Shown piece by piece: positions 22,201 through 31,402 of a stretch of DNA of 64,000 nt (the stretch's first letter is position 1; each line of letters begins with the position of its first letter). The DNA comes from Williamsia muralis NBRC 105860 (GTDB taxonomy: Bacteria; Actinomycetota; Actinomycetes; Mycobacteriales; Mycobacteriaceae). Location: positions 62,001 to 126,000 of the forward strand of contig NZ_BDAP01000003.1 in NCBI RefSeq assembly GCF_001598915.1. Direction: 5' to 3'. Position numbers and translations under genes: made by a program. The notes beneath the pieces were generated by a model. That model did not search any database. It worked only from the letters and a program-made list of their open reading frames with translations, and was not told the origin of the DNA.

Positions 22201-22828
22201 GAACACACTGGGCAAGGTCAACCCGCTGGCACTCGAAGAGTTCGCTGCGCTCGAAGAGCGCTACAACTTCCTCTCGACCCAACTCGAGGACGTCAAGAAG
22301 GCCCGCCAGGACCTGCTCGATGTGGTGCAGGACGTCGACAACCGCATTCTGCAGGTGTTCAGCGAGGCCTACGCCGATGTCGAGCGGGAGTTCGTCGAAG
22401 TCTTCAAAACCCTGTTCCCCGGCGGCGACGGGCGACTCGTGCTGACCGACCCGTCCAACATGCTGACCACCGGAATCGAGGTGGAGGCACGGCCACCGGG
22501 CAAGAAGGTGAAGCGTCTGTCTTTGCTGTCAGGTGGGGAGAAGTCACTGACGGCGGTGGCGATGCTGGTGGCGATCTTCCGCGCCCGACCGTCGCCCTTC
22601 TACGTGATGGACGAAGTCGAAGCCGCATTGGACGACACGAATCTGCGCCGGCTGATCACGCTGTTCGAGCAGCTACGCGAGAAGTCGCAGCTCATCGTGA
22701 TCACGCACCAGAAGCCCACGATGGAAGTCGCCGATGCCCTCTATGGCGTGAGCATGCAGGGAGACGGCATCACCACGGTGATCTCGCAACGCATGCGTGG
22801 GCAAGATGTGGGTGCCCCGGCCGGCTGA
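19211..22828 (+). CDS. smc: chromosome segregation protein SMC
   Basis: About 1205 residues, full length for SMC. The N-terminal ATPase half begins [16 protein letters not shown] with Walker [10 protein letters not shown]; two long coiled coils (about 160-500 and 680-1010) flank the hinge around [21 protein letters not shown]. The C-terminal half has the ABC signature [10 protein letters not shown] and Walker [17 protein letters not shown] with ScpAB compacts and segregates the chromosome. The GTG at 19211 sits at the conserved N-terminus. smc ends 18 bp from the convergent egtD. Confidence 0.97.
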   Translation: MHLKSLTLKGFKSFASATTLRFEPGITCVVGPNGSGKSNVVDALTWVMGEQGAKALRGGKMEDVIFAGTSGRAPLGRAEVTLTIDNSDGALPIDYSEVSVTRRMFRDGAGEYEINGSSCRLMDVQELLSDSGIGREMHVIVGQGRLAAILESRPEERRAFIEEAAGVLKHRKRKEKAVRKLDAMQANLARLGDLTAELRRQLKPLGRQAEVARRAQTVQADLRDAQLRLAADDLVTRRSELAEQSTSEAELRRQQDEYAHQLDELNAQVSENEEHLAQIVPAANEAGQAWFALSALTERVGATCRIADERSRYLSEPVQADSGRDPDELERQAAVAAEEETALADAVDDAALVLDEAKETLTDREQAAAAATQAHLAAVRAVADRREGLARLEGQVDNLRTKVESIDAETTRLGAAIDNAAARAEAAQQEFEATQATIAELDASELGLDEHHERSVAALNQANERVAELQAAERAAEQQVTSLKARIDALAVGLERKDGGAWLLENRGGSLLGPMSSLLKVADGYEAAVAAAMGPAADAVATADLPTARTALSALRENEGGRAAVLIGGLEPAGRGTGSLPPGATWALDVVSAPAELRGALELLLGYTVIADTIDTAELVLDAAKPAVPHLGTLRVVTADGDLIGAGWRSGGTGDRPSTIEVQSAIDSAAAELQGAQRRSEELVAALAGALTQQTDRRETAEQALAALHESDAQLGAVYEQLARLGQTARAAQEETTRLVGQRAKAEQGRAEAMAKLAESEERLRLARDDSAVGDEGDDLPDSDRDTTAAAVAAARSVEMEARLALRSAEERLSSVRGKADSLRRAARAEREARARAERQNRARRHAADVAEVVLEQGKLIAARLDIAVAQAQSHRDRLEAERASRTQALDVAKKAAAEVGTQLAALRDAVHRDEVAKAQVSMRIEQLEEQIMSDFAISPDDLVAEYGPDVALPPTDLEIAEYEQAKERGEIVVAPAPLPYDRATQQARAKKAQRDLNTLGKVNPLALEEFAALEERYNFLSTQLEDVKKARQDLLDVVQDVDNRILQVFSEAYADVEREFVEVFKTLFPGGDGRLVLTDPSNMLTTGIEVEARPPGKKVKRLSLLSGGEKSLTAVAMLVAIFRARPSPFYVMDEVEAALDDTNLRRLITLFEQLREKSQLIVITHQKPTMEVADALYGVSMQGDGITTVISQRMRGQDVGAPAG

Positions 22829-22846
22829 TGTCCGGTTGGGCCGGGT

Positions 22847-23827
22847 TCACCCGACCCTGGCCAGCATCACCGAGAAGTCGCCCGCATGGTCGGTCCAGGT
22901 GTGAGTGTGCTCGAGTCCTTGGCGCGCCATTTCCTGGTGCAGCACATCGAGGTCGAACTTGGTGCTGATCTCGGTGAGGATCTCAGCCCCTGCCGGTAAC
23001 TCCCACGTTCGTTCGATGGCGCCGAAATGGGCGACGACATTCCGACGGGCACGCAACCACATCTCGATGCGATGTTCGGGGGGATTCCATCGGGCGATGT
23101 GCTCGAAGTCGTCCACGTACAGCCCTTGGGCGTCCAACCCGGTGCGCAACACCTCGATGACGTTGCGATTGAAGTCGGCGGTCACCCCGGCCCGGTCGTT
23201 GTAGGCGGCGATGAGCCGACCGGTGTCCTTGATGAGGTCGGCGCCCAGGAGGAAGTAGTCGCCGGATTTCAGGGACCGCGCGATCCGACCGAAGAAGCTC
23301 GCCCGTTGGGTCTCGTCCAGATTGCCGATGGTCCCGCCGAGGAAGATGGCCATTCGCGGCCCGGGGTACGTGGACAGAGTCAGGTCGGGGTCGTTGAAGT
23401 CGCCGTGCAGTGGCTGCACCGAGATGGAGGGGAACTCGGCGGCGATCTGTTGTGCCGACGACGTGAGCATCTCCACGCTGACATCGAGGGGCACGTAGGT
23501 GAAACCGTCGTCGGGAGACGCCGCGTCATGCGCACCGGCGAATGATTGCAGGAGTAGCCGCGTCTTCTCGGACGTTCCCGAACCCAGTTCGATCATCGTG
23601 CGGGCGCCGGTTGTCGAGACGATCTCCGATCGATGCCGATCGAGGATCTCGGTTTCTCGGCGCGTCGGGTAGTACTCGGGCAGGCGAGTGATCTCGTCGA
23701 ACAGTTCGCTGCCCCGTTTGTCGTACAACCAGCGCGCAGGCAGCACTGGTGGCTGCTGCCACAGGCCGGCTACGGCATCTTCGACGAGCCGCGGATTGAT
23801 GGCCTCGCGTGACTCGGACACTGTCAT
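22847..23827 (-). CDS. egtD: L-histidine N-alpha-methyltransferase EgtD
   Basis: EgtD trimethylates histidine to hercynine with SAM, the first committed step of ergothioneine synthesis. About 326 residues. Family features are LPEYYPTRRETEIL, the SAM-binding ELGSGTSEKTRLLL, PLDVSVEML, FLGGTIGNLD and the substrate-binding region AAYNDRAGVTADFNRNVIEVL. The ATG at 23827 overlaps the TGA of egtB, so the two genes are coupled. No egtA, egtC or egtE is adjacent; those steps would have to be encoded elsewhere. Confidence 0.94.
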   Translation of the reverse strand: MTVSESREAINPRLVEDAVAGLWQQPPVLPARWLYDKRGSELFDEITRLPEYYPTRRETEILDRHRSEIVSTTGARTMIELGSGTSEKTRLLLQSFAGAHDAASPDDGFTYVPLDVSVEMLTSSAQQIAAEFPSISVQPLHGDFNDPDLTLSTYPGPRMAIFLGGTIGNLDETQRASFFGRIARSLKSGDYFLLGADLIKDTGRLIAAYNDRAGVTADFNRNVIEVLRTGLDAQGLYVDDFEHIARWNPPEHRIEMWLRARRNVVAHFGAIERTWELPAGAEILTEISTKFDLDVLHQEMARQGLEHTHTWTDHAGDFSVMLARVG

Positions 23828-25059
23828 CTCGCCAACCGCAGTCCGCTGAAGGCCCACCGGGACGCGGCGGGGAAGAAGTTTCGGTAGGTGGCTCGCTGAT
23901 GGCCCACGGGTGTCACAGCGCTTGCTCCGCGCAGCACGTGCTGGTCGCTCATGAACTTCCCGTTGTATTCGCCTACGGCCCCGTTCGCCGGAACGAAACC
24001 GGGGTAGGGGAGATACGCGCTCGCCGTCCATTCCCAGACGTCGCCGATCATCGTGGCGCCTGCGGCGCGCGGATGACACCGACCGGGGTCCAACAGCGTG
24101 CCCTGCGGGGGAGCGAGCGTCAACGCGGCTGCCTCCCACTCGAACTCGGTGGGCAGGCGTGCTCCGGCCCACCGCGCAAACGCGTCTGCCTCGTAGAAGG
24201 AGACGTGCAGAACCGGTTCGGCATCGACCACCGGCCTACGCCCCGACAATGTGAACGTGGTCCACGTACCGTCGTCGAGACTCCAGTAACCGGGCGCGTT
24301 CTGTCCGGTGGTCTGGACGTTGGCCCATCCGTCCGACAGCCACAGCTCCGAACGCCGGTAGCCGTCGTCGGCCATGAACTCGCGCCATTCGGCGTTGGTG
24401 ACAAGCCGGTTGGCGATTTGGAAGTCCTGGAGGAACACGGTGTGTCGTGGACCTTCGTTGTCGTAGGAGAAGCCGGATCCCGAGGCGCCGATGTCGGTGA
24501 GACCCCCGGACACCGAATGCCACTGCAGGGCAGTTGCTTCAGCAGGCTGCCCGTCGGGTGCCCGCTCGACGTATTGCGGCGCGAACGGATGGGTCGAGAA
24601 CAGATGCTTGATGTCCATCAGCAGGAGTTCTTGATGCTGCTGTTCATGGTTGCAGCCGAGTTCCACCAGGCGGAGCGCTTCCTCATCGAGTCGGCCATCC
24701 GTCATCGCCGACACCACCGCGGCATCGACGTACTCCCGGTATCTGGTCACTTCCTCCACACCGGGGCGGGTCACCAGACCTCGGTGCGGGCGAGGGTGCC
24801 GCGCCCCGACGGCCTCGTAGTAGCTGTTGAACAGATATCGGAACGTCTCGTCGTACACCGTGTAGTCCGGGTCGGTTCGCAGGATGAACTCTTCGAAGAA
24901 CCAGGTGACGTGCGCCCGATGCCATTTCGCCGGGCTCGCGTCGGTCATCGACTGCGGTACCTGGTCTTCCGGGGACAACGGATCAGTCAACGCATCGGTG
25001 AGGCCTCTGACGTCGAGAAAGTGGGAGGTGAGGGCGGATTGGTCGACCGTGATGCTCAT
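23824..25059 (-). CDS. egtB: hercynine oxygenase EgtB
   Basis: EgtB is the iron(II) enzyme that joins hercynine to gamma-glutamylcysteine (or cysteine) as a sulfoxide. About 411 residues: an N-terminal DinB-like domain with candidate iron ligands in KWHRAHVTWFFEEF and NHEQQHQELLLMD, then a formylglycine-generating-enzyme-like domain (RLVTNAEWREFM, RLPTEFEWEAAAL, GDVWEWTASAY, VLRGASAVTP). The ATG at 25059 with a good upstream gggagac-type site is chosen; the frame extends 900 bp further upstream only as a shadow of ftsY. It leads the egtB-egtD pair. Confidence 0.93.
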   Translation of the reverse strand: MSITVDQSALTSHFLDVRGLTDALTDPLSPEDQVPQSMTDASPAKWHRAHVTWFFEEFILRTDPDYTVYDETFRYLFNSYYEAVGARHPRPHRGLVTRPGVEEVTRYREYVDAAVVSAMTDGRLDEEALRLVELGCNHEQQHQELLLMDIKHLFSTHPFAPQYVERAPDGQPAEATALQWHSVSGGLTDIGASGSGFSYDNEGPRHTVFLQDFQIANRLVTNAEWREFMADDGYRRSELWLSDGWANVQTTGQNAPGYWSLDDGTWTTFTLSGRRPVVDAEPVLHVSFYEADAFARWAGARLPTEFEWEAAALTLAPPQGTLLDPGRCHPRAAGATMIGDVWEWTASAYLPYPGFVPANGAVGEYNGKFMSDQHVLRGASAVTPVGHQRATYRNFFPAASRWAFSGLRLAR

Positions 25060-25157
25060 GTTCGTCTCCTGGGAAGGGTCAGGGCGCAATGAGTATGGAG
25101 GAAGTGTCTGACAATCACGGTACGCGGTGACCTTGTCGTGACCCTCGCAATTTCGCC

Positions 25158-25259
25158 CAGAGACGAAGCGGAGCGGAGCTCGACTCTTGGGCAGAGACGA
25201 AGCGGAGCGGAGCTCGACTGTCGGGCAGAGACGAAGCGGAGCGGAGTCGGGTTCTGTGG
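25158..25259. repeat. 34-bp tandem repeat, three copies
   Basis: Three head-to-tail copies start at 25158, 25192 and 25226, each with the core gacgaagcggagcggag; copies 1 and 2 differ at a few bases of the 3' part and copy 3 diverges more after the core. They fill most of the 282-bp spacer between the divergent egtB and ftsY genes (25060-25341). Repeats this short and contiguous are not a CRISPR array. Role unknown. Confidence 0.85.
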
Positions 25260-25341
25260 CAGAGGGGATGTGAGACAACGTGGCCCGCATTGGGGGGTGC
25301 TGGTCGAACCACTCGGCGCGGTGGCCTGGCAGACTGAGCGC

Positions 25342-26862
25342 GTGAACACCACCGCCGTTATCGCGATCGTCGTTGTCGTAGTCGTGCTGCTGCTCGCCCT
25401 GGTGGCGACCGGTTTGGTGCTGTTTCGGCGACGGCGAATCTCGCTGCGCGACAGTGCCGATCGCACCCCGTCGGACGGGTCGCGGCAGGTCGACAAGTCC
25501 GGTGGGTACAAGGCCGGGGGAGGTTTCTCCTTCACGCAGGGCGGAGCGACCGCGCTGGCCGAACCGCCGAAGGCCGGTGACACGCCGACCATCGAGCGCA
25601 CCGACACCGACGGTCAGCCCGGTGTCGGCGACGATGCCGCGATTCCCCGTGACGCGCCCAAGCGGGGTTACACCAACGTCCCTCTTCCTGAGCCGAAGAT
25701 CGACGAACCTCAGTCGCCGACCGTCGATGAACAGCCCGCGACAGAGGTCGAGGCCGCAGAACCGACCGTCATCGAGCCCGACATCGTCGACCCGGCGATC
25801 GTCGAACCGGAGGTCGTGGAACCGGCCATCGTCGAGGATTCGGTAGTCGAGACGCCTCTGCGCGAGCCGCTCGCGCCCGCGGAGCCGATCTCGGACACAA
25901 CCGTCGAACCCGCGCCGCCCGGCCAGGTGCTCGACGACATCGCCCCCACCGCCGGCCGTCTGGGTCACCTGCGGGGCCGGCTCTCACGGTCACAGAACGC
26001 GTTCGGCAAGAGCATGCTGGGCCTGCTCGGTGCAGGCGACCTCGACGAGGACTCCTGGGAGGAGATCGAGGACACGCTGCTTCTCGCGGACATCGGGACG
26101 TCGGTGACCATGGCCGTCGTCGAGGAGCTCAGAACTGCACTGGCCGCCAACCCCGTCAACAACGCTGCCGAGGTCCGTGCGTTGCTCCGCCGAGTGCTGA
26201 TCGGGCAGATCGAGCCCGACCTCGACCGGTCCATCCGTGCCCTTCCCCACGCGGGCACCCCGTCGGTGCTGCTGGTCGTCGGTGTGAACGGCACCGGTAA
26301 GACCACCACAACCGGCAAACTCGCGCGTGTTCTCGTCGCAGATGGCCGCCGGGTACTGCTGGGGGCCGCGGATACGTTCCGCGCCGCCGCAGCCGACCAG
26401 CTGCAGACCTGGGCCGAACGAGTCGGCGCCGAGGTCGTTAGAGGTAAAGAGGGAGCGGATCCGGCGGCGGTGGCATTCGATGCCGTTGCCAAGGGCGTGG
26501 CCGAAGGCGTCGACGTGGTCATGATCGACACTGCCGGCCGACTGCACACCAAGACCGGCTTGATGGATGAGCTCGGCAAGGTCAAGCGGGTCGTGGAGAA
26601 GAAGGCCGCCGTCGACGAGGTCCTGCTGGTCCTAGACGCCACCACAGGTCAGAACGGTCTCGCGCAGGCAAAGGTGTTCGCCGACGTCGTGTCCATCACC
26701 GGTGTGGTCCTCACGAAGCTGGACGGCACCGCCAAGGGTGGCATCGTCTTCCACGTACAGCGTGAACTGGGTGTGCCGGTCAAGCTCGTCGGACTCGGGG
26801 AGGGCGCAGATGATCTCGCGCCATTCGAGCCAGAAGCGTTCGTGGACGCCCTGCTGGGCTGA
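25342..26862 (+). CDS. ftsY: signal recognition particle receptor FtsY
   Basis: FtsY docks ribosome-SRP complexes to the membrane. About 506 residues from GTG 25342: an N-terminal membrane helix (VIAIVVVVVVLLLALVATGL), a long acidic, proline-rich linker of about 170 residues with repeated VEP/IVEP units, then the NG GTPase domain with GVNGTGKTTTTGKL (G1), DTFRAAAADQL, DTAGRLHTK (G3), TKLDGTAKGG (G4) and GLGEGADDL. The frame is open upstream to 25138 across the tandem repeat, which is not considered coding. ffh, its partner, lies 4.5 kb downstream. Confidence 0.96.
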   Translation: MNTTAVIAIVVVVVVLLLALVATGLVLFRRRRISLRDSADRTPSDGSRQVDKSGGYKAGGGFSFTQGGATALAEPPKAGDTPTIERTDTDGQPGVGDDAAIPRDAPKRGYTNVPLPEPKIDEPQSPTVDEQPATEVEAAEPTVIEPDIVDPAIVEPEVVEPAIVEDSVVETPLREPLAPAEPISDTTVEPAPPGQVLDDIAPTAGRLGHLRGRLSRSQNAFGKSMLGLLGAGDLDEDSWEEIEDTLLLADIGTSVTMAVVEELRTALAANPVNNAAEVRALLRRVLIGQIEPDLDRSIRALPHAGTPSVLLVVGVNGTGKTTTTGKLARVLVADGRRVLLGAADTFRAAAADQLQTWAERVGAEVVRGKEGADPAAVAFDAVAKGVAEGVDVVMIDTAGRLHTKTGLMDELGKVKRVVEKKAAVDEVLLVLDATTGQNGLAQAKVFADVVSITGVVLTKLDGTAKGGIVFHVQRELGVPVKLVGLGEGADDLAPFEPEAFVDALLG

Positions 26863-26993
26863 TCGCCGAATGGTTCCCGCTTCGTAGACGTCGACACAAG
26901 GTTGCCGACTTCTCCGATTTGCGTAGATTTCGGTCGCATCGTTCGGAGAGCCACCTGCGACGACATCTGGACGAAACACGGCTCCCAGCTCCG

Positions 26994-27031
26994 TTAACAC
27001 AGCGGCAACGTGCTATCGCCACCACGGAAAC
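26994..27031 (+). promoter_or_regulatory. candidate GlnR box upstream of amt
   Basis: Half-sites spaced exactly 11 bp apart read ttaac (26994), gcaac (27005), tcgcc (27016) and gaaac (27027). The actinobacterial GlnR consensus is gTnAC-n6-GaAAC-n6-GtnAC-n6-GaAAC; the first, second and fourth half-sites match well and the third poorly. GlnR controls amt-glnB-glnD in related bacteria, which supports the call. The rest of the 247-bp spacer (26863-27109) has no gene. Confidence 0.4.
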
Positions 27032-27109
27032 ATGGAGCAAGCAACCTTCTCGACAGGTCAACGGTGCGGCAAGAATGCCGCGGCGGGAACAGCTCGAGGA
27101 GGACTGAAG

Positions 27110-28510
27110 GTGGCGGATTATCCCGTTATGGATTTGCCGGATACAGGTGATACGGCATGGATGTTGGCGAGCTCCGCGCTCGTATTGCTGATGACGCCTG
27201 GTTTGGCGTTCTTCTACGGTGGCATGGTCCGTGCGAAGAGCGTTCTCAACATGCTCATGATGAGCGTGATCTCGATGGGCATCGTCACGGTGCTCTGGTC
27301 GTTGTACGGCTTCTCCGTCGCGTTCGGAGAGGACAAGGGCAACTTCATCGGTGACCCGACGCAGTACTTCGGTCTCGATGGGGTCATCAGCGGGAACGCG
27401 GCCTCGGAAGTTCTGGCCGACCCGGCCACCGGCACCGAAGCCGCCGATGCCGTCACCATCCCGATGTTCGGCACGATCCCGCTCGCACTGTTTGTTGCCT
27501 TCCAGCTGATGTTCGCCATCCTCACCGTGGCCCTGGTTTCCGGCGCGGTCGCGGACCGCATGAAGTTCAGCGCCTGGGCCGCCTTCACCGCGCTGTGGTC
27601 GACCTTCGTCTACTTCCCGGTGGCTCACTGGGTGTTCGCGTTCGACGGCTACACCGGTGAGACCGGTGGCTGGATCGCCAACAAGCTCAAGGTGATCGAC
27701 TTCGCCGGTGGCACCGCGGTCCACATCAACGCCGGTATCGCCGGTCTGGTTCTCGCGGTCATCCTCGGCAGGCGTCAAGGCTGGCCCGGTACCCCGATGC
27801 GCCCGCACAACCTGCCGTTCGTGATGCTCGGCGCCGGCCTGCTCTGGTTCGGCTGGTACGGATTCAACGCCGGTTCGGCGGTGTCCGCCAACGGAACTGC
27901 GGCGAGCACCTTCTTGACCACGACCATCGCCACGGCAGCGGCAATGCTCTGCTGGTTGCTCGTTGAGCGGATCCGTGACGGTCACGCCACCACACTCGGC
28001 GCGGCGTCGGGCATCGTTGCCGGCCTCGTTGCCATCACCCCGGCCTGTAGCGCCGTGAACACCTGGGGCGCCTTGATCATCGGCGCGGTCGCAGGCATCC
28101 TCTGTGCGCTGGCCGTCGGTCTCAAGTACAAGCTCGGCTACGACGACTCGCTCGACGTCGTCGGTGTCCACCTCGTCGGTGGCCTTGTCGGCACCATCCT
28201 GATCGGGTTCGTCGCGGTCGCCGACACCTACTCCGGTGTGGACGGTCTGTTCTTCGGCGGCGGCGTCGACCAGCTCTGGCGCCAGGTCGTCGGTGCGCTC
28301 GCAGTGCTCGCCTACTCGGCGGTTGTCACCGCAATCATCGCGCTCATCTTGAAGTTCACCATCGGTCTCAAACTCGACCCCGAAGCCGAGTCCGAGGGTG
28401 CCGACGAATCCGAACATGCTGAATCCGCGTACGATTTTGCATCACTGGGCGGGTCCAGCACGCAATTTGGTCACAGCGTTCCAGTGGCCGCAACGGCCAA
28501 GGAGGGATGA
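27110..28510 (+). CDS. amt: ammonium transporter Amt
   Basis: About 466 residues with eleven membrane helices typical of Amt/Rh channels. Family motifs are LMTPGLAFFYGGMVRAKS, DFAGGTAVHINAGIAGLV with a pore histidine, WFGWYGFNAGSA and GALIIGAVAGIL, plus VVGVHLVGGLVGTI holding the second pore histidine. It imports ammonium and is gated by the PII protein encoded 5 bp downstream. The GTG at 27110 follows gaggagg (27096-27102). A shorter cytoplasmic tail rich in acidic residues ends the protein. Confidence 0.95.
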   Translation: MADYPVMDLPDTGDTAWMLASSALVLLMTPGLAFFYGGMVRAKSVLNMLMMSVISMGIVTVLWSLYGFSVAFGEDKGNFIGDPTQYFGLDGVISGNAASEVLADPATGTEAADAVTIPMFGTIPLALFVAFQLMFAILTVALVSGAVADRMKFSAWAAFTALWSTFVYFPVAHWVFAFDGYTGETGGWIANKLKVIDFAGGTAVHINAGIAGLVLAVILGRRQGWPGTPMRPHNLPFVMLGAGLLWFGWYGFNAGSAVSANGTAASTFLTTTIATAAAMLCWLLVERIRDGHATTLGAASGIVAGLVAITPACSAVNTWGALIIGAVAGILCALAVGLKYKLGYDDSLDVVGVHLVGGLVGTILIGFVAVADTYSGVDGLFFGGGVDQLWRQVVGALAVLAYSAVVTAIIALILKFTIGLKLDPEAESEGADESEHAESAYDFASLGGSSTQFGHSVPVAATAKEG

Positions 28511-28515
28511 TCTAA

Positions 28516-28854
<339 letters not shown>

Positions 28855-28860
28855 GACACA

Positions 28861-31398
28861 GTGCCATTCGTACGTGGCGGTCGCGGTCCTGCCTCCGAGG
28901 ATCCCTCGGGTGCAGGACCGCAGCCGTCTCATCTGACACCTGCTGCGGCGACCGATCTGGTGACGGCCCGCAAGCAACTGCTCAGCCGGGTGGACGGGCA
29001 CAAGCGCGTCGACGCCCCGGCTTTACGCCGGGTCCTGGTGGACCTGCACGACTTCTGGCTCGCCACGAAGGCGGCCGAGATCGGGATCAAACCGGGTAGT
29101 GGCTTCGCCATCGTCGCGGTCGGGGGCCTGGGCAGACAAGAGCTACTTCCGCACTCGGATCTGGATCTGATCCTGCTCCACGACGAGATGGATCCGGCGC
29201 TGGTCGCCGAGACCGCGGATCAGATCTGGTATCCGCTCTGGGACGCCCACATCAAGCTCGACCACAGTGTGCGCACCGTCCCGCAGGCACTCCAGGTGGC
29301 TGCGAGTGACATGACCGCGGCGCTGGGCCTGCTGGAGGCCCGGCACATCGCCGGCGACGAGGAGCTCTCGAAGCTACTGATCGGCGGAGTGCGGCAGCAG
29401 TGGCGCACCGACATCCGCTCACGATTTCCTGCGCTGGTCGACCAGGCGCGAGAACGGTGGCGGCGCAGTGGCGACATCGCGCACCGCGCCGAGCCCGACC
29501 TCAAGTACGGTCGCGGCGGTCTACGTGATGTGCACATGCTCGACGCGTTGGCGATCGCCCAGCTCACCGACGGTATGGCGACGTTGCGCCCGGACTCACC
29601 CGGTGGCGGGCTGCGACAGGCGTACACCCGATTGCTGGACGTACGAACTGAACTCCACCGGATCACCGGGCGACCCCGTGAACAGCTCCGGGCCCAAGAT
29701 GCCGACGAGATCGGCGCCGCACTGCGCATCGGGGACCGGTTCGATCTCGCACGAACCATCAGCGACAGCGCGCGTACCATCAGTTACGCCGTGGACGTCG
29801 GTTTACGGACGTCGTCCAACTCGCTTCCGCGCAAAGGGCTTTCGAAACTCCGCCGATCTCCGATCCGTCGTCCGCTGGACGAGGGGGTGGTCGAGCACAA
29901 CGGCGAGGTGGTCCTCGCGCGCAGTGCCCTGCCCAGCAAGGACCCGGGCCTGATCTTGCGGGTTGCCGCAGCATCCGCCCGGACCGGGCTGCCGATGGCT
30001 GCGTCCACGCTCGCCCGGCTTGCTGATTTCGCGCCCGAGCTGCGTGAACCGTGGCCCGCCGATGCCCTCTCGGACCTGCTCGTCCTGCTCGGCACGGGGC
30101 CGCACATGATCGCCCCCATCGAAGCGCTCGACCGAACCGGCCTGTGGGGCAGGCTGATCCCCGAATGGGGAGCAGTGCGAGATCTCCCGCCTCGCGACCC
30201 CATCCACACCTGGACCGTGGATCGGCATCTCGTCGAGACCGCCGCCAACGCGGGTTCCATGACGACGCGGGTGTCGCGGCCTGACCTTCTTGTCCTCGGC
30301 GCGCTCATCCACGACCTCGGCAAGGGACGCGGCGCCGACCACAGCGTTGTCGGCGCCGAGTTGGCGAACCAGGTGGGCAACCGTATCGGCCTGTGGCCCG
30401 ACGACGTCATGATCCTGTCGATGATGGTCCGGTACCACCTGCTGCTACCGGAGGTGGCCACCCGTCGAGATCTTGATGACCCGGCGACGGTGCAGGGTGT
30501 GGTCGACACCCTCGGCGGGTCGAAGGTGCTGCTGGAATTGCTCGCAGCCCTGGCCGAGGCCGATTCGCTGGCCACCGGACCCGGCGTCTGGGGTGACTGG
30601 AAGTCCTCACTCATCGGGGAACTCGTGCGCCGATGCCTGCGCCTGCTCGACCGAGGTGAGCTGCCGGTTCCCGAACCGCTCACCGCCGAGTTGACCGAGC
30701 TCGCCGAGGCCGGCGGTGTCAGTGTCGAACTCGTGTCCACCGACAATCCGCACACGTTCTCGGTCACGATGATCGCACCGGAGCAGCCGGGATTGCTGTC
30801 GCGGATGTCCGGCGTGCTGGCGTTGCGGGGTCTGCGTCTGCTCAGTGCCTCGGTACAGACCCATGCGGGCAGTGCCGTCAACACCTTCCTGGTGTCACCG
30901 CTGTTCGGTGAGCCTCCCGAGGTCGGTCTGCTCCGACAGCAACTCATCCAGGCGGTCGACGGTGGCATCGACGTGATCGCCCGGCTCGATGTGCGTGAGC
31001 GTGAGACACCCGTGCCGACCCCGCCCGAGCAGGTGGGCGGGTCCGAGGACGCGTCCGTTCCGGCCGTGCCCGCGCTCTTCGCCCAGGCCCCTCCGAAGGT
31101 GCTCTGGTTCGACGGATACGACGACAACAGCGTGATCCTGGAACTGAGGGCCAGTGACCGGCTCGGTCTGCTGGCGCGGGTGAGTGCCGTGCTCGAACAC
31201 CACGGTGCGAACATCACCTGGGCCAAGGTCGCCACCCTCGGCGGTTCGGTGGTCGATTCGTTCTGCATACGTCTGCCGGGCGACGGATCCTCCACTCGGG
31301 ATCGGCTCGAGGCGTCGATCCTGGCGGTGGTACCGCCACCGGCGCCGCCACGCGAACCAGAGGAGGACTCCGGTAAATCCGGGGTGCCGATAGGCTAG
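28861..31398 (+). CDS. glnD: PII nucleotidyltransferase GlnD
   Basis: About 845 residues. The N-terminal nucleotidyltransferase has GGLGRQELLPHSDLDLILLHD, the middle carries an HD phosphohydrolase domain (ALIHDLGKGRGADHSVVGAEL) and the C-terminal quarter has two ACT domains (starting around TFSVTMIAPEQPGLLSR and ELRASDRLGLLARVSAVLEHHG) that sense glutamine. It modifies and demodifies the PII protein encoded just upstream. In actinobacteria the modification is adenylylation. GTG start at 28861; an internal start could shorten the N-terminus by about 20 residues. Confidence 0.95.
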   Translation: MPFVRGGRGPASEDPSGAGPQPSHLTPAAATDLVTARKQLLSRVDGHKRVDAPALRRVLVDLHDFWLATKAAEIGIKPGSGFAIVAVGGLGRQELLPHSDLDLILLHDEMDPALVAETADQIWYPLWDAHIKLDHSVRTVPQALQVAASDMTAALGLLEARHIAGDEELSKLLIGGVRQQWRTDIRSRFPALVDQARERWRRSGDIAHRAEPDLKYGRGGLRDVHMLDALAIAQLTDGMATLRPDSPGGGLRQAYTRLLDVRTELHRITGRPREQLRAQDADEIGAALRIGDRFDLARTISDSARTISYAVDVGLRTSSNSLPRKGLSKLRRSPIRRPLDEGVVEHNGEVVLARSALPSKDPGLILRVAAASARTGLPMAASTLARLADFAPELREPWPADALSDLLVLLGTGPHMIAPIEALDRTGLWGRLIPEWGAVRDLPPRDPIHTWTVDRHLVETAANAGSMTTRVSRPDLLVLGALIHDLGKGRGADHSVVGAELANQVGNRIGLWPDDVMILSMMVRYHLLLPEVATRRDLDDPATVQGVVDTLGGSKVLLELLAALAEADSLATGPGVWGDWKSSLIGELVRRCLRLLDRGELPVPEPLTAELTELAEAGGVSVELVSTDNPHTFSVTMIAPEQPGLLSRMSGVLALRGLRLLSASVQTHAGSAVNTFLVSPLFGEPPEVGLLRQQLIQAVDGGIDVIARLDVRERETPVPTPPEQVGGSEDASVPAVPALFAQAPPKVLWFDGYDDNSVILELRASDRLGLLARVSAVLEHHGANITWAKVATLGGSVVDSFCIRLPGDGSSTRDRLEASILAVVPPPAPPREPEEDSGKSGVPIG

Positions 31399-31402
31399 AG
31401 GG

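Noticed and set aside
25158-25259. CRISPR array
   Set aside because: Copies are directly adjacent with no unique spacers and no cas genes are nearby.
25138-25341. N-terminal extension of ftsY through the tandem repeat
   Set aside because: The extension encodes only the repeat; GTG 25342 begins with the expected membrane helix.
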